DNA of 64,000 bases from Plantimonas leprariae (GCF_008802405.1 NZ_VZDO01000018.1:1-64000), one strand, 5' to 3'; positions 26,032 through 34,773 are shown, counted from the stretch's first letter. Notes: generated by a model not told the origin, from the sequence alone. Numbers and translations: made by a program.

Positions 26032-29000
26032 TGTTTCACGTGAAACATCGCCGGCCGCGTCCCGAGGGCGCGGCGCGCGAGCCCTTCCGCGCGATCCTCG
26101 GCAACACCGCGATGCTGGTCGGCGGGCGCGGCGTCACCGGCGTCCTCAGCCTCGTCTACGTGGCGCTCGCCGCCCGCTCGCTCGGCGTCGAGGGTTTCGG
26201 CCTCCTGACGCTCGTCCACACCTATGCCCAGACGATCGGCGACTTCGTCGAGTTCAACTCCTGGCAGGCAACGCTGCACTACGGCGTGAAACCCTTGCGT
26301 GACGGGCGGATCGGCGACCTCCACCGCGTGATCCGCTTCTCGCTGCTGCTCGACGCGCTCGGCGCGGTCGGCGGCGCGCTCGCGGCGGTGCTCCTGGCCT
26401 ACTTCTTCGCCGCCGCGCTCGGCCTGCCGGAGGATCTCGTCGGGGCGGCGATGCTCTACGCCACCTCGATCCTGTTCATGTCGACGACGACGCCGCTCGG
26501 CATCCTGCGCCTCCTCGACCGCTTCGACCTCGTCGCGGTGCAGACGACGATCTCGTCGGTGACGCGCTTCGCCGGCTCGCTTCTCGTCTTCGCGGCGGGC
26601 GGCGGCCTCGCCGAGTGGCTCCTCGTCTGGTACCTCTCGACCCTCGCCGCCTTCCTGTTCATGGTCGGGGCATCGGCGACGGTGATGCGCCGCCACGGCA
26701 GCACCGCCGGCGGCGGCGCGTTCTTCGCCTGGCGGGATCTCCGGCCGTTCACCAAGGACATGCCGGGGGCCTGGGCCTTCGTCTGGAACATCAACGTCTC
26801 GTCGGCGCTCGGCCTCGTCACCGGCAAGGCGGCGCTGCTCGCGGTCGGCTTCTTCCTCGGGGCCCGCGAGGCGGCCTTCTTCCGCATCGCCAAGCAGCTC
26901 GCCGACGCCGCGACGCGGCCCGCCAAGCTGCTCGTCCCCTCGCTCTACCCGGAACTCGCCCGGCTCTGGCTGGAACGCGACATGAAGCGGCTCGTGCGGC
27001 TCTGCGTCCAGATCGCGCTCACCGCCGGCCTCGTCGCGACGACGGTGCTCGTCGTCCTCGCCGTCTTCGGCGACCCGCTGATCCGCCTGTTCGTCGGCCC
27101 GGACTTCCTCGGCGCCAACGCGATCATCCTCTGGCTGTTCGGCGCCTCCGTCGTCACGATCTGGGCGTTGCCGCTGGAGCCGCTTCTGGTCTCGACGGGC
27201 CGTTCGGGGAGCGCGCTGCGCGTCCGGGCCGCGGTGGCGGTGGCCTATCTCGCGGTGCTGTTCCCGCTGATGGACCGCCTCGGCCTCGCGGGCGCGGGCA
27301 TCGCGGCGCTCGGCGCGGCAGTCCTGCAGCTCGTCCTGCAGCTCGTCGCGGCGGCGCGCGCCAAGCCCGGCGCGGCGACCGCCGCGCCGGAGCCGGAGGA
27401 CCTCGCGTTGCCCTTCGAGCCGACTCTTGGTAACGGACCCGCCATTCTGACAAGCGGCGAGCCGCCGGACCGCATGAACCAAGAAGAGCAGTCTCAACGA
27501 GGAGCGGTGCCGGACGGGCGGCCGGAGCGGGTTCTGACGGAGGCGCTCGAAGCGGCCGCCGCGATCCCCGGCGCCGGCTTCGACTTCTATTCGAACAAGG
27601 GCGCGCTCGCCGAATCGCTGCCCTACCCGAAGCTCCGCGACGAGGCGAAGGCGCTCGCTCGCCGCCTCCTCGCGCTCGGGCTGAACCACGGCGACCGGGT
27701 GGCAATCCTGGCGGAAACCGAGGGCGACTTCCCGCGCGCCTTCTTCGCCTGCCGCTATGCCGGCCTCGTGCCGGCGCCGATGCCGCTGCCGGCCGCCTTC
27801 GGCGGGCGGGCGAGCTATATCGAGCACCTCCGGCGGATGATCGGCGTCGCCGAAGCGCGCGCCGCGATCGGGCCGGCGGCCTTGCGCGACTGGCTGCTGG
27901 AGGGAGCGGACGGGCTCGGCCTCCGGTTCGCCGGCCCGCTCGCCGACCTGCCGGACGCGGGCGACCACGACCTGCCGCCGCCGGCCGGCCCGGGCGACCT
28001 CTGCTACCTGCAGTTCTCGTCCGGCTCGACGCGTTTTCCGATGGGCGTCGCGGTGACGGAAAGGGCGCTTGCCGCGAACGCGGAAGCGATCAGCCGCCAC
28101 GGCCTCCGGGCCGGCGAGGGGGATCGCTGCGTGTCCTGGCTGCCGTTCTACCACGACATGGGCCTCGTCGGCTTCCACCTCGTCCCGCTTTTCGCCGGTC
28201 TGTCCGTCGACTATCTCGCGACGCGCGACTTCGCCCGCCGGCCGCTGCTCTGGCTCGACCTCATCTCGCGCAACCGCGGCACGATCTCCTATGCGCCGAG
28301 CTTCGGCTACGACCTCTGCGTCCGACGCCTGGGCAGCGGCGGCGCGCCGCCGGAAGGGCTCGACCTCTCGTCCTGGCGCGCGGCCGGGATCGGCGGCGAC
28401 ATGATCCGGCCGGAGATCCTCGCGCGCTTCGCCGACGCCTTCGCAGCCGCAGGCTTCCGCGACACCAGCTTCGTCGCCAGCTACGGCATGGCGGAAACGG
28501 TGCTCGCCGTTTCCTTCGCGCCGCTGGACCGGGGCATCCGCGCCGAGCGGCTGGACCTCCGGCATCTGGAGACGCAAGGCGAGGCGCGGCCGGCGGAAGG
28601 CGCGGCGGAAGCGCGCGCCTTCGTGCGCTGCGGCCCGGCGCTGCCCGGCCACGCGCTGGAGGTGCGGGGCGAGAAAGGCGGCCCGCTCGGCGAGGGCCGG
28701 GTCGGCCGGATCTTCGCCCGGGGGCCCTCGACCATGGAGGGCTACTACCGCAACGAAGGCGCGACGGCCGAGGTGCTGTCGCCGGACGGCTGGCTCGACA
28801 CCGGCGACCTCGGCTATCTTCACGGCGGCGAGATCGTCATCACCGGCCGCGCCAAGGACCTCATCATCGTCAACGGCCGCAACATCTGGCCGCAGGATCT
28901 CGAACTCACCGCCGAAAGCGAGGTCGAGGGCCTGCGCAGCGGCGACGTCGCGGCCTTCTCGGTGGATTCGGACGGCGAGGAGCGCGTCGTGGTGCTGGTG

Positions 29001-29204
29001 GAATGCCGGCCGAGCGACGGCGACGCGCGGGCGCGCCTCGCGGACAACGTCGAGAAGCTGCTGCGCTCGCGGCACGGCATCGATGTCGAAGTGGCGCTGG
29101 CGAGGCCGAACTCGCTGCCGCTGACCTCCTCCGGCAAGCTCAGCCGGGTGCGGGCGCGCGAGCTCTACCACCGGCTGCGGAGCGAAGGCGCCGCGCTTGC
29201 CTGA
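26031..29204 (+). CDS. Fused lipopolysaccharide-type flippase and acyl-AMP/acyl-ACP ligase
   Basis: One uninterrupted 1057-residue frame. Residues 1-455 form a 12-14 helix MATE/Wzx-like flippase (AILGNTAMLVGGRGVTGVLSLVYVALAARSLGVEGFG). A Pro/Glu-rich linker (about 455-500) follows. Residues 500-1057 form an acyl-adenylating enzyme of the FAAL type, with FSSGSTRFPMGV (about 662; the usual Lys is Met), YGMAET (about 818), WLDTGDLGYL (about 922), GRAKDLIIVNGRNIWPQDLE (about 940) and the catalytic Lys in SSGKLSR (about 1034). In Caulobacter, similar functions are needed for ceramide synthesis as separate proteins. ATG 27474 could start the ligase independently. The first codons encode MFHVKH because a parS site overlaps the start. 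Confidence 0.78.
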   Translation: MFHVKHRRPRPEGAAREPFRAILGNTAMLVGGRGVTGVLSLVYVALAARSLGVEGFGLLTLVHTYAQTIGDFVEFNSWQATLHYGVKPLRDGRIGDLHRVIRFSLLLDALGAVGGALAAVLLAYFFAAALGLPEDLVGAAMLYATSILFMSTTTPLGILRLLDRFDLVAVQTTISSVTRFAGSLLVFAAGGGLAEWLLVWYLSTLAAFLFMVGASATVMRRHGSTAGGGAFFAWRDLRPFTKDMPGAWAFVWNINVSSALGLVTGKAALLAVGFFLGAREAAFFRIAKQLADAATRPAKLLVPSLYPELARLWLERDMKRLVRLCVQIALTAGLVATTVLVVLAVFGDPLIRLFVGPDFLGANAIILWLFGASVVTIWALPLEPLLVSTGRSGSALRVRAAVAVAYLAVLFPLMDRLGLAGAGIAALGAAVLQLVLQLVAAARAKPGAATAAPEPEDLALPFEPTLGNGPAILTSGEPPDRMNQEEQSQRGAVPDGRPERVLTEALEAAAAIPGAGFDFYSNKGALAESLPYPKLRDEAKALARRLLALGLNHGDRVAILAETEGDFPRAFFACRYAGLVPAPMPLPAAFGGRASYIEHLRRMIGVAEARAAIGPAALRDWLLEGADGLGLRFAGPLADLPDAGDHDLPPPAGPGDLCYLQFSSGSTRFPMGVAVTERALAANAEAISRHGLRAGEGDRCVSWLPFYHDMGLVGFHLVPLFAGLSVDYLATRDFARRPLLWLDLISRNRGTISYAPSFGYDLCVRRLGSGGAPPEGLDLSSWRAAGIGGDMIRPEILARFADAFAAAGFRDTSFVASYGMAETVLAVSFAPLDRGIRAERLDLRHLETQGEARPAEGAAEARAFVRCGPALPGHALEVRGEKGGPLGEGRVGRIFARGPSTMEGYYRNEGATAEVLSPDGWLDTGDLGYLHGGEIVITGRAKDLIIVNGRNIWPQDLELTAESEVEGLRSGDVAAFSVDSDGEERVVVLVECRPSDGDARARLADNVEKLLRSRHGIDVEVALARPNSLPLTSSGKLSRVRARELYHRLRSEGAALA
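26032..26047. other. parS: parS centromere site (ParB binding)
   Basis: TGTTTCACGTGAAACA is a perfect 16-bp palindrome identical to the bacterial parS consensus bound by ParB. It overlaps the start codon of the flippase-ligase gene, whose first six residues are therefore MFHVKH. parS sites are normally clustered close to the replication origin, so this window probably lies in the origin-proximal region. Confidence 0.93.
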
Positions 29205-30147
29205 CGGCGGGGGCGGCGGGCGGCCACTCGTCGCGCTGACCGGCGCGACCGGCTTCCTCGGCATCCACCTGACCGCGGCGCTCGACGCGGCCGGCTTCCG
29301 GGTGCGGGCGCTGGCGCGGAACGGCCGGCCGGTCGCGGGGGCGGCGGAAACGGTCGCCGGCGATCTCGCCGACGCGGTCGCGCTCCGCCGGCTCGTCGCC
29401 GGGGCAAACGCCGTGGTCCACGCGGCCGGGCTGACGAAAGCCCGAAGCGCCGCCGAGTTCGACGCGGTGAATGCCGGCGGCACCGCGCGCCTCCTGGACG
29501 GTCTCGGCGGCGCCGCGCCGGATGCGCACGTGGTGCTGATCTCCAGCCTCGCCGCCCGCGAGCCGCAGCTCTCGCCCTATGCCGCCTCGAAGCGCGCCGG
29601 CGAGCGGGAGGCCGGAGCCCGCGTGCCGGAGGATCGTCTCGCGGTCGTCCGGCCGCCGGCGCTCTATGGCCCGCACGACCGGGCGACGCTCGCCGTCTTC
29701 CGGGCGGCGCGCTCCGGCCTCTGTCCGCTGCCCGGCGGCGACCGGGGCGAGCGGATCGCGCTTCTCGACGGGCGGGACGCGGCGGACGCGGTGGCGCGTC
29801 TCCTCAAGGAGCGTCGGCGTGGCACCTTTGCACTAGCCGACAGCCGGCCCGGCGGCTACGGGATGCACGAGATCTTCGAGGCGGCCGCGCGCGCACAAGG
29901 GCGAACGGCCCGCTTCGTGGCGATCCCGGCGCCGGCCTTCCGCCTCCTCGGCCGGGGCGGGGCGGTTCTCGGCCGGCTCGCCGGGCGCGCGCCGCTCCTG
30001 TCGCCCGGCAAGGTGCGCGAGATGCTGCATCCCGACTGGTCGGTCGACCCCGCCGACATGCCGCCGGGCCTCGCCGGCAGCGCTCGCAGTATAGGCCGCG
30101 GCTTCGCCGAAACAGTCGCATGGTACAGGCAAGCCGGCTGGCTTTAG
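29197..30147 (+). CDS. cerR: NAD(P)-dependent epimerase-like ceramide reductase
   Basis: A 316-residue extended SDR protein. The nucleotide fold is PLVALTGATGFLGIHLTAALDAAGF, and the catalytic Tyr and Lys are in SPYAASKRAGE (about residues 128-132). In Caulobacter an epimerase-like protein at this position of the spt cluster reduces the keto group of oxidised ceramide. The same gene order here (ligase, reductase, ACP, spt) supports that role. TTG 29197 has GAAGG upstream and overlaps the preceding stop by 8 bp; the frame has no better start. Confidence 0.78.
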   Translation: MPDGGGGGRPLVALTGATGFLGIHLTAALDAAGFRVRALARNGRPVAGAAETVAGDLADAVALRRLVAGANAVVHAAGLTKARSAAEFDAVNAGGTARLLDGLGGAAPDAHVVLISSLAAREPQLSPYAASKRAGEREAGARVPEDRLAVVRPPALYGPHDRATLAVFRAARSGLCPLPGGDRGERIALLDGRDAADAVARLLKERRRGTFALADSRPGGYGMHEIFEAAARAQGRTARFVAIPAPAFRLLGRGGAVLGRLAGRAPLLSPGKVREMLHPDWSVDPADMPPGLAGSARSIGRGFAETVAWYRQAGWL

Positions 30148-30258
30148 CTGTTATCGGAACTGTCACACTCGGAAACTTTAATTGAGTCGTATTGGCTCGA
30201 AGCTCGTCTATTTCTTCGTCACCGTCTTCCGCTGACGAACCGTTCGTTGGAGGTCCTG
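30148..30258 (+). promoter_or_regulatory. A+T-richer spacer, possible acp-spt promoter
   Basis: The 111 bases between the ceramide reductase stop and the acp start are visibly less G+C-rich than the surroundings (for example AAACTTTAATTGAGTCGTATT at 30172-30192). This break in an otherwise overlapping operon is the best place for an internal promoter. No confident -35/-10 pair can be named. Confidence 0.3.
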
Positions 30259-30516
30259 TTGGATCAAAGCTTTTCCGCCGCGTCGCCGAGCGTCATCGGG
30301 GAGATCACCAGCGTCCTGCAGTCCATGCTCGGCCGCCCGGTCTTCCTGCAGCCCGATACCAACATCGTCGCCGACCTCGGCCTCGACTCGCTGGCGATCA
30401 TGGATTTCTGCATGGAGCTGGAGGACCGGCTCGACATCTCCATTCCCCTGCATCAGCTGGCCGACGTGGTGAGCGTCGGCGATCTCGCCGGCGCCATCGC
30501 CCAGTTGCGTAACTGA
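30259..30516 (+). CDS. Acyl carrier protein
   Basis: An 85-residue ACP. The phosphopantetheine attachment Ser is in DLGLDSLAIMDF (about residue 44), followed by helix ELEDRLDISIPL. It is presumed to receive the fatty acyl chain activated by the neighbouring ligase and hand it to serine palmitoyltransferase, as the dedicated ACP does in Caulobacter. The start is TTG 30259, with GGAGG five bases upstream; TTG 30247 would add four residues but lacks such a site. It is followed by spt after 10 bp. Confidence 0.85.
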   Translation: MDQSFSAASPSVIGEITSVLQSMLGRPVFLQPDTNIVADLGLDSLAIMDFCMELEDRLDISIPLHQLADVVSVGDLAGAIAQLRN

Positions 30517-30526
30517 GTTCCGTTCC

Positions 30527-31783
30527 ATGTCGATTCTCGAGAAGTTCAAGCCGCTTCGCGCTGCCCATGACCGGCTGAAGGCGCTGGGCCGCGACCCGTT
30601 CTCCGTCACCTTCGACGACATCGTCTCGCCCACCGAAGGCATCCTCGACGGCCGGCGCACCGTGCTTCTCGGGACCAACAACTATCTCGGCCTGACCTTC
30701 GACGACACCTGCATCGAGGGCTCGATCGACGCGATCGTGCGGCACGGCACCGGCACCACCGGCTCGCGCATCGCCAACGGCTCCTACGACGAGCACGAGA
30801 ACCTCGAGAAGGAGCTGGCCGCCTTCTTCGGCCGCCGGCACGGCATGGTGTTCTCCACCGGCTACCAGGCCAATCTCGGCATCCTGTCGACGCTGGTCGG
30901 CAAGGACGACCACCTGATCATCGACGCCGACAGCCACGCCTCGATCTACGACGGCTCGCGGCTCGGCCACGCGCCCGTGATCCGCTTCCGCCACAACGAT
31001 CCGGAGGATCTGGCGAAGCGCCTGCGCCGCCTCGGCGACGCGCCGGGCGCGCGGCTGATCGTCACGGAAGGCATCTACTCGATGCTCGGCGACATGGCCC
31101 CGCTTCGCGAGATCGCGGCGGTGAAGCGCGAATACGGCGCCTATCTCCTCGTCGACGAGGCCCATTCGATGGGCGTCCTCGGCGCCAGAGGCCGGGGTCT
31201 GGCCGAAGAGGTCGCGGCGGAAGCCGACGTCGACATCATCATCGGCACCTTCTCGAAATCGCTCGGCAGTGTCGGCGGCTTCTGCGTCTCCGATCTCGAG
31301 GACTTCGACATCGTGCGCCTCGCCTGCCGGCCTTACATGTTCACGGCCTCGCTGCCGCCGGCGGTGATCGCCTCGACCCGATTCGCCCTGAAGAAGCTGC
31401 AGCAGGAGCCGGGCCTGCGCGCCCAGCTCACCAGCAACGCCCGCCAGCTCTACACGGCCTTGCAGGCGCAGGGGTTCCAGGTCGGCCCGCAATGCTCGCC
31501 GATCGTCTCGGTGATCCTGCCGGACCCGCAAAAGGCGATGGTGCTCTGGAACGCGCTCCTGGAGAACGGGCTCTACATGAACCTCGCGCTGCCGCCGGCG
31601 ACGCCGAGTTCCTCGGCCTTCCTGCGCTCCAGCGTCTCGGCCCGCCACACGCCGGAGCAGATCGCCTTCGCGGCGAACTTGATGGGCCGGATGGCGCGCG
31701 AGCTCGGCATCCTCGAGGCCGCCGAGCCGGAGCCGATCTTCAATCGGAAGCGCGCCGCCGGCGGCGCCAGAGCCGCCGGATAA
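30527..31783 (+). CDS. spt: Serine palmitoyltransferase
   Basis: A 418-residue alpha-oxoamine synthase. It carries TNNYLGLTFD, HGTGTTGSRIANGSYDEHENLE and the PLP-binding DEAHSMGVLG, with the Schiff-base Lys in GTFSKSLGSVGGF (about 244). The TFSKSLGSVGG form, an N-terminal extension, and the adjacent ACP, acyl ligase and ceramide reductase point to condensation of serine with an acyl thioester rather than KBL, BioF or HemA activity. It is the committed step of sphingolipid synthesis. The last 44 bp overlap the convergent TAM41-like gene. Confidence 0.9.
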   Translation: MSILEKFKPLRAAHDRLKALGRDPFSVTFDDIVSPTEGILDGRRTVLLGTNNYLGLTFDDTCIEGSIDAIVRHGTGTTGSRIANGSYDEHENLEKELAAFFGRRHGMVFSTGYQANLGILSTLVGKDDHLIIDADSHASIYDGSRLGHAPVIRFRHNDPEDLAKRLRRLGDAPGARLIVTEGIYSMLGDMAPLREIAAVKREYGAYLLVDEAHSMGVLGARGRGLAEEVAAEADVDIIIGTFSKSLGSVGGFCVSDLEDFDIVRLACRPYMFTASLPPAVIASTRFALKKLQQEPGLRAQLTSNARQLYTALQAQGFQVGPQCSPIVSVILPDPQKAMVLWNALLENGLYMNLALPPATPSSSAFLRSSVSARHTPEQIAFAANLMGRMARELGILEAAEPEPIFNRKRAAGGARAAG

Positions 31784-32684
31784 GCGGCACGGCGACGAGG
31801 AGCGGCCAGCGCCGCTCCCGGTCCGTGACCACGAGCGCCTCGCCGCTGTGGCGCTCGACCTTCCAGGCGATGTAGTCGGCTCCGCCCTTGAAGGTGAAGG
31901 CCGCTTTCGCGAGGCGCGCGACGTTCAGCGGTTTCGCCAGCCGCGCCCGCCGTTGCCAGTCCCGCTCCGCGCGGCTCTTTTCGTCGATGGTTTCGGCAAG
32001 GCGCGGCCGGACGTTTCCGTCCGCCAACTCCTCCAGTGTGATGCCCTTCGCTGCCGCCGCGGCGCGGAACGCCCGCTCATAGCGCGGCTCCGCCTGATCG
32101 ACGATCCCGTCGGCGCGGCTCGTCTTCTCCACCCGAAGCTCGGAGGCGTAGGTGCGGCGGAACAGGCCGCGCCAGTAGTCGGCGGGGCGCGCCTCGGCGG
32201 GACCGAGACGGACCGCCCAGATCACCGCCGTCGCGACCGCTTCCGCCACAGCCGCCGCGACCGTCGTTGCCGCCGCTTCGTCGCGCGCCCATGCCAGCGC
32301 CGCGACCTGCGAGAAACGCGCCCAGACCGTGGTGTCGAGGCTGTCCGTCCGTACCAGCCGCCGGAACTGCCGAAGCGACAGGATCGCGACCTTGCCTCTG
32401 ATCGTGCGGCCGTCCAGCGCGACTTCATGGTATTCGACGTTCGGCGGCAGCATCGCGTTGGCGCGGGCTGCGAGGGACCCGTGGCTCCAGTCGGCGAGCC
32501 GGTCGACGATCACGTAGAAGTCGAGGATGCCGTCGAGGTCGCCGGCCCGGAGCCCCGAGCCGTAGAACAGGACGGCGACGGGGGGCCGGCGCGCGCCTGC
32601 CGCGAGGTGGGCGGCGAAGGCGCGGGCTTCCGGGCGGACGGGTGCGCCGAGTTCGGCGGCGACGAGCCGTTCGAGTTCCGTCAT
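31740..32684 (-). CDS. TAM41-like cytidylyltransferase domain protein (probable sphingolipid head-group gene)
   Basis: A 314-residue protein. LFYGSGLRAGDLDGILDFYVIVDRLADW (about 39-66) matches the GSG...LDF nucleotidyltransferase signature of TAM41, the mitochondrial-type phosphatidate cytidylyltransferase, and GRTIRGKVAILSLRQF resembles its next block. In Caulobacter a gene at this position is one of three needed to make ceramide phosphoglycerate. A CDP-ceramide-type intermediate is therefore conceivable here (inference). Its ATG overlaps the lipid kinase stop; its 3' end overlaps spt by 44 bp. Confidence 0.65.
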   Translation of the reverse strand: MTELERLVAAELGAPVRPEARAFAAHLAAGARRPPVAVLFYGSGLRAGDLDGILDFYVIVDRLADWSHGSLAARANAMLPPNVEYHEVALDGRTIRGKVAILSLRQFRRLVRTDSLDTTVWARFSQVAALAWARDEAAATTVAAAVAEAVATAVIWAVRLGPAEARPADYWRGLFRRTYASELRVEKTSRADGIVDQAEPRYERAFRAAAAAKGITLEELADGNVRPRLAETIDEKSRAERDWQRRARLAKPLNVARLAKAAFTFKGGADYIAWKVERHSGEALVVTDRERRWPLLVAVPLIRRLWRRRRRASD

Positions 32685-33631
32685 GGCGAGACGAACTCCA
32701 CCGCCGGGCCGGCCGCGATCGAGACCAACCCGCCCTCGCCGGGGTCGTAGGCCTCGCCGTCGAGCACGAAGCGCTCGCGGAGCTGAAGGACGATGCGCGC
32801 CGCGGAGCCGCTGCGGTAGCCGGCCTCGCGCATCCACGGCGCCGGGCGGCCGCGAAGGGCGGGCAGGAGCGCGGCGGCGAGGCGCTGCGGCGGCGCGTCG
32901 ACGGCGAGGAAGCGCAACGGGTGCCTGGTCTCGCCGTCCCAGAACGGCCAGACGCCCAGCGTGAAGCGCCGGAGCGTCGTCGCGAGGAAGATCAGCCGCG
33001 GGCGCGAGGGTTCCGCCGATGCCCCGCCGTCGAGGGCGAGGCGCATCGGCGCGCCGGCGAGCCAGCGCGCGCGCTCCTCGCCCTTCGCCAGCGCCATGAT
33101 CCCGCGCCCGATCCCGGCCGCGACGCGCGCCGGTCCGAAGGAGATGCGGTCGGCGAGACCGTGGTCGGCGAGCGCGATGGCCCGCGCATAGGCGCCGGCG
33201 CCGAGCACGAAGCCGGTCAGCCGCCGGTCTCCAGACACGACTTCCAGCGTCGATACCGGGCGCCGCGGCAGCGTAGGAGGGAGGCCGGCGGCGGTCGCGC
33301 CGGCGAGCCGTTCGAGGCCGCTCTGGCCGGTGCCCCAGTTGCCGCTCGTGCCGGCGAGGATGTTGGTCTTGCCGGAGGCGAGGAAGGCCATCGGCGGCAG
33401 GGTGGCGAAGGAGCCTCGCGCGGCGGACAGGACGTCCCGCACCGTGCCGTCGCCGCCGTCGACCGCGAGGAGGCCGACGCCGCGCGCCGCGAACTCGGCG
33501 AGGACGGCGTCGAGCTCGGCATGCGAGCGCGGCTCGCGCAGGAGCGTATCGCTCCCGAGGCGGCCGGCATCGATCGCCGGCCGGTCGCGGTTGCGTCGGC
33601 TGCGCGGGTTGCGGACGATGCCGAGCAGCAC
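32681..33631 (-). CDS. Diacylglycerol/ceramide kinase family lipid kinase
   Basis: A 316-residue DAGK-catalytic fold protein. GIVRNPRS at the start is followed by the ATP site LLAVDGGDGTVRDVL (about residues 55-68) and FLASGKTNILA. A second lobe ends the protein. The bacterial ceramide kinase of Caulobacter lies in the equivalent cluster and is of this family; here it would phosphorylate ceramide. The GTG at 33631 is used as start because the next gene's stop is at 33640; the ribosome-binding site is weak, so the start is uncertain. Confidence 0.72.
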   Translation of the reverse strand: MLLGIVRNPRSRRNRDRPAIDAGRLGSDTLLREPRSHAELDAVLAEFAARGVGLLAVDGGDGTVRDVLSAARGSFATLPPMAFLASGKTNILAGTSGNWGTGQSGLERLAGATAAGLPPTLPRRPVSTLEVVSGDRRLTGFVLGAGAYARAIALADHGLADRISFGPARVAAGIGRGIMALAKGEERARWLAGAPMRLALDGGASAEPSRPRLIFLATTLRRFTLGVWPFWDGETRHPLRFLAVDAPPQRLAAALLPALRGRPAPWMREAGYRSGSAARIVLQLRERFVLDGEAYDPGEGGLVSIAAGPAVEFVSP

Positions 33632-33639
33632 CGGAACGC

Positions 33640-34773
33640 TCAGGCCTGCAGCCAGGAGCGGATCGGCCCCTGCCGCGTGGCGCTCGCAGCCTGGACGATC
33701 TGGGCGAGGTGGACGAGGAAGCAGAGCGCCGTCCAAGCCGCGACGAGGAGCATGCCCCAGTCGGGGCGACCGACGAGCGTCAGGACGGTGAGGATCAGGA
33801 GATTCGGGTTGCGCCGCGCCGTGATGCCGCGGAACCAGGAATCGAACGGCCGCCAGATGTGCATCTCGATGCCGAAGGCCTTGATGAACACGCCCTCCTC
33901 GATCCGCTGCGCGACGTAGCCGCCGACCACCACCGCGGTGACGAGGCCGGGATGGGCGAGGGGCAGGCCGACGGCGGGCAGGCCGACGATCCAGGCCCAC
34001 CACCAGAAGGGCGGGTGAACGAGGTCGATGCCGTGGTCGAGCGCGTCGCCGGCCTTCGAGAAGGTCATGGTGACGCGCGCCAGCTTGCCGTCGACCGTGT
34101 CGAGGAAGGTCATCATCCAGGCGGACAGGAGACCGAGCCCAAAATAGCCGTGCCAGAACAGCCAGAAGGAGAGGATGACGAGCGCGAGGCTGAGGAGCGT
34201 CACCTGGTTCGGCGTGATGCCGGCGCTGGCGCACCAGCCGGTGACGAGCTTCGCGGGTGGCGGCCAGACGTGCTTGGTGATGAAGTCGGTGACGCCCTTG
34301 TAGGACGCGCCGAAGGTGCGGTCGCGGATCGCCGCCAGGTTCTCGCGGGTGAGGGGGAGGAGGAACGGCTCCTCGCGCTTCCGGAGCTTGTTGTTGTAGG
34401 AGCCGGCGAGCTCCACCGGCGTCTTCACGGCGCAGCCGGGCGGGACGACGAGGCGGCCCTCGCCCGCGAGCGCGGCCGCCGCGTCCGCCGTGTGGACGGC
34501 GACGATCTCGCCGCCGCTGGTGGCGAGCGCGGTCTCCGGCGACTTCGCCAGCGCCTCGACCAGCCGCTGGTCGAAGACGTGGTCGGCGCGGATCAGGATC
34601 GCCGGGCGGCCCGCGGGCGGCGCGTCGCCCGCGCCGAAGGCGACGTCGCGGAGCCCCAGCCGCGCGAAGGAGCGCCGCAGCCGCTCGGCGGCGGTCATCC
34701 CCCAGATCGGCACCGGCCCGTCGCCGATCACGATGACGGCCGGAGCGATGGTCGGGGCAGGGGCGTTCGGCAA
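33640..34773 (-). CDS. CDP-alcohol phosphatidyltransferase with N-terminal nucleotidyltransferase-like region
   Basis: A 377-residue membrane enzyme. The family signature DTVDGKLARVTMTFSKAGDALDHGID (about residues 221-246) is intact, with all four metal-binding Asp residues. Several hydrophobic helices follow. The first ~150 residues form a soluble region (VIVIGDGPVPIWGMTAAERLR), resembling the N-terminal part of inositol-phosphate bifunctional enzymes. It probably transfers a phospho-alcohol from a CDP-activated lipid or head group in the sphingolipid pathway. The annotated start is TTG 34773 with a weak ribosome-binding site; an internal start is possible. Confidence 0.78.
   Translation of the reverse strand: MPNAPAPTIAPAVIVIGDGPVPIWGMTAAERLRRSFARLGLRDVAFGAGDAPPAGRPAILIRADHVFDQRLVEALAKSPETALATSGGEIVAVHTADAAAALAGEGRLVVPPGCAVKTPVELAGSYNNKLRKREEPFLLPLTRENLAAIRDRTFGASYKGVTDFITKHVWPPPAKLVTGWCASAGITPNQVTLLSLALVILSFWLFWHGYFGLGLLSAWMMTFLDTVDGKLARVTMTFSKAGDALDHGIDLVHPPFWWWAWIVGLPAVGLPLAHPGLVTAVVVGGYVAQRIEEGVFIKAFGIEMHIWRPFDSWFRGITARRNPNLLILTVLTLVGRPDWGMLLVAAWTALCFLVHLAQIVQAASATRQGPIRSWLQA

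Noticed and set aside
26010-29483. Minus-strand open frame of about 1150 codons across the flippase-ligase gene
   Set aside because: Antisense shadow with biased composition; no motif or ribosome-binding site.
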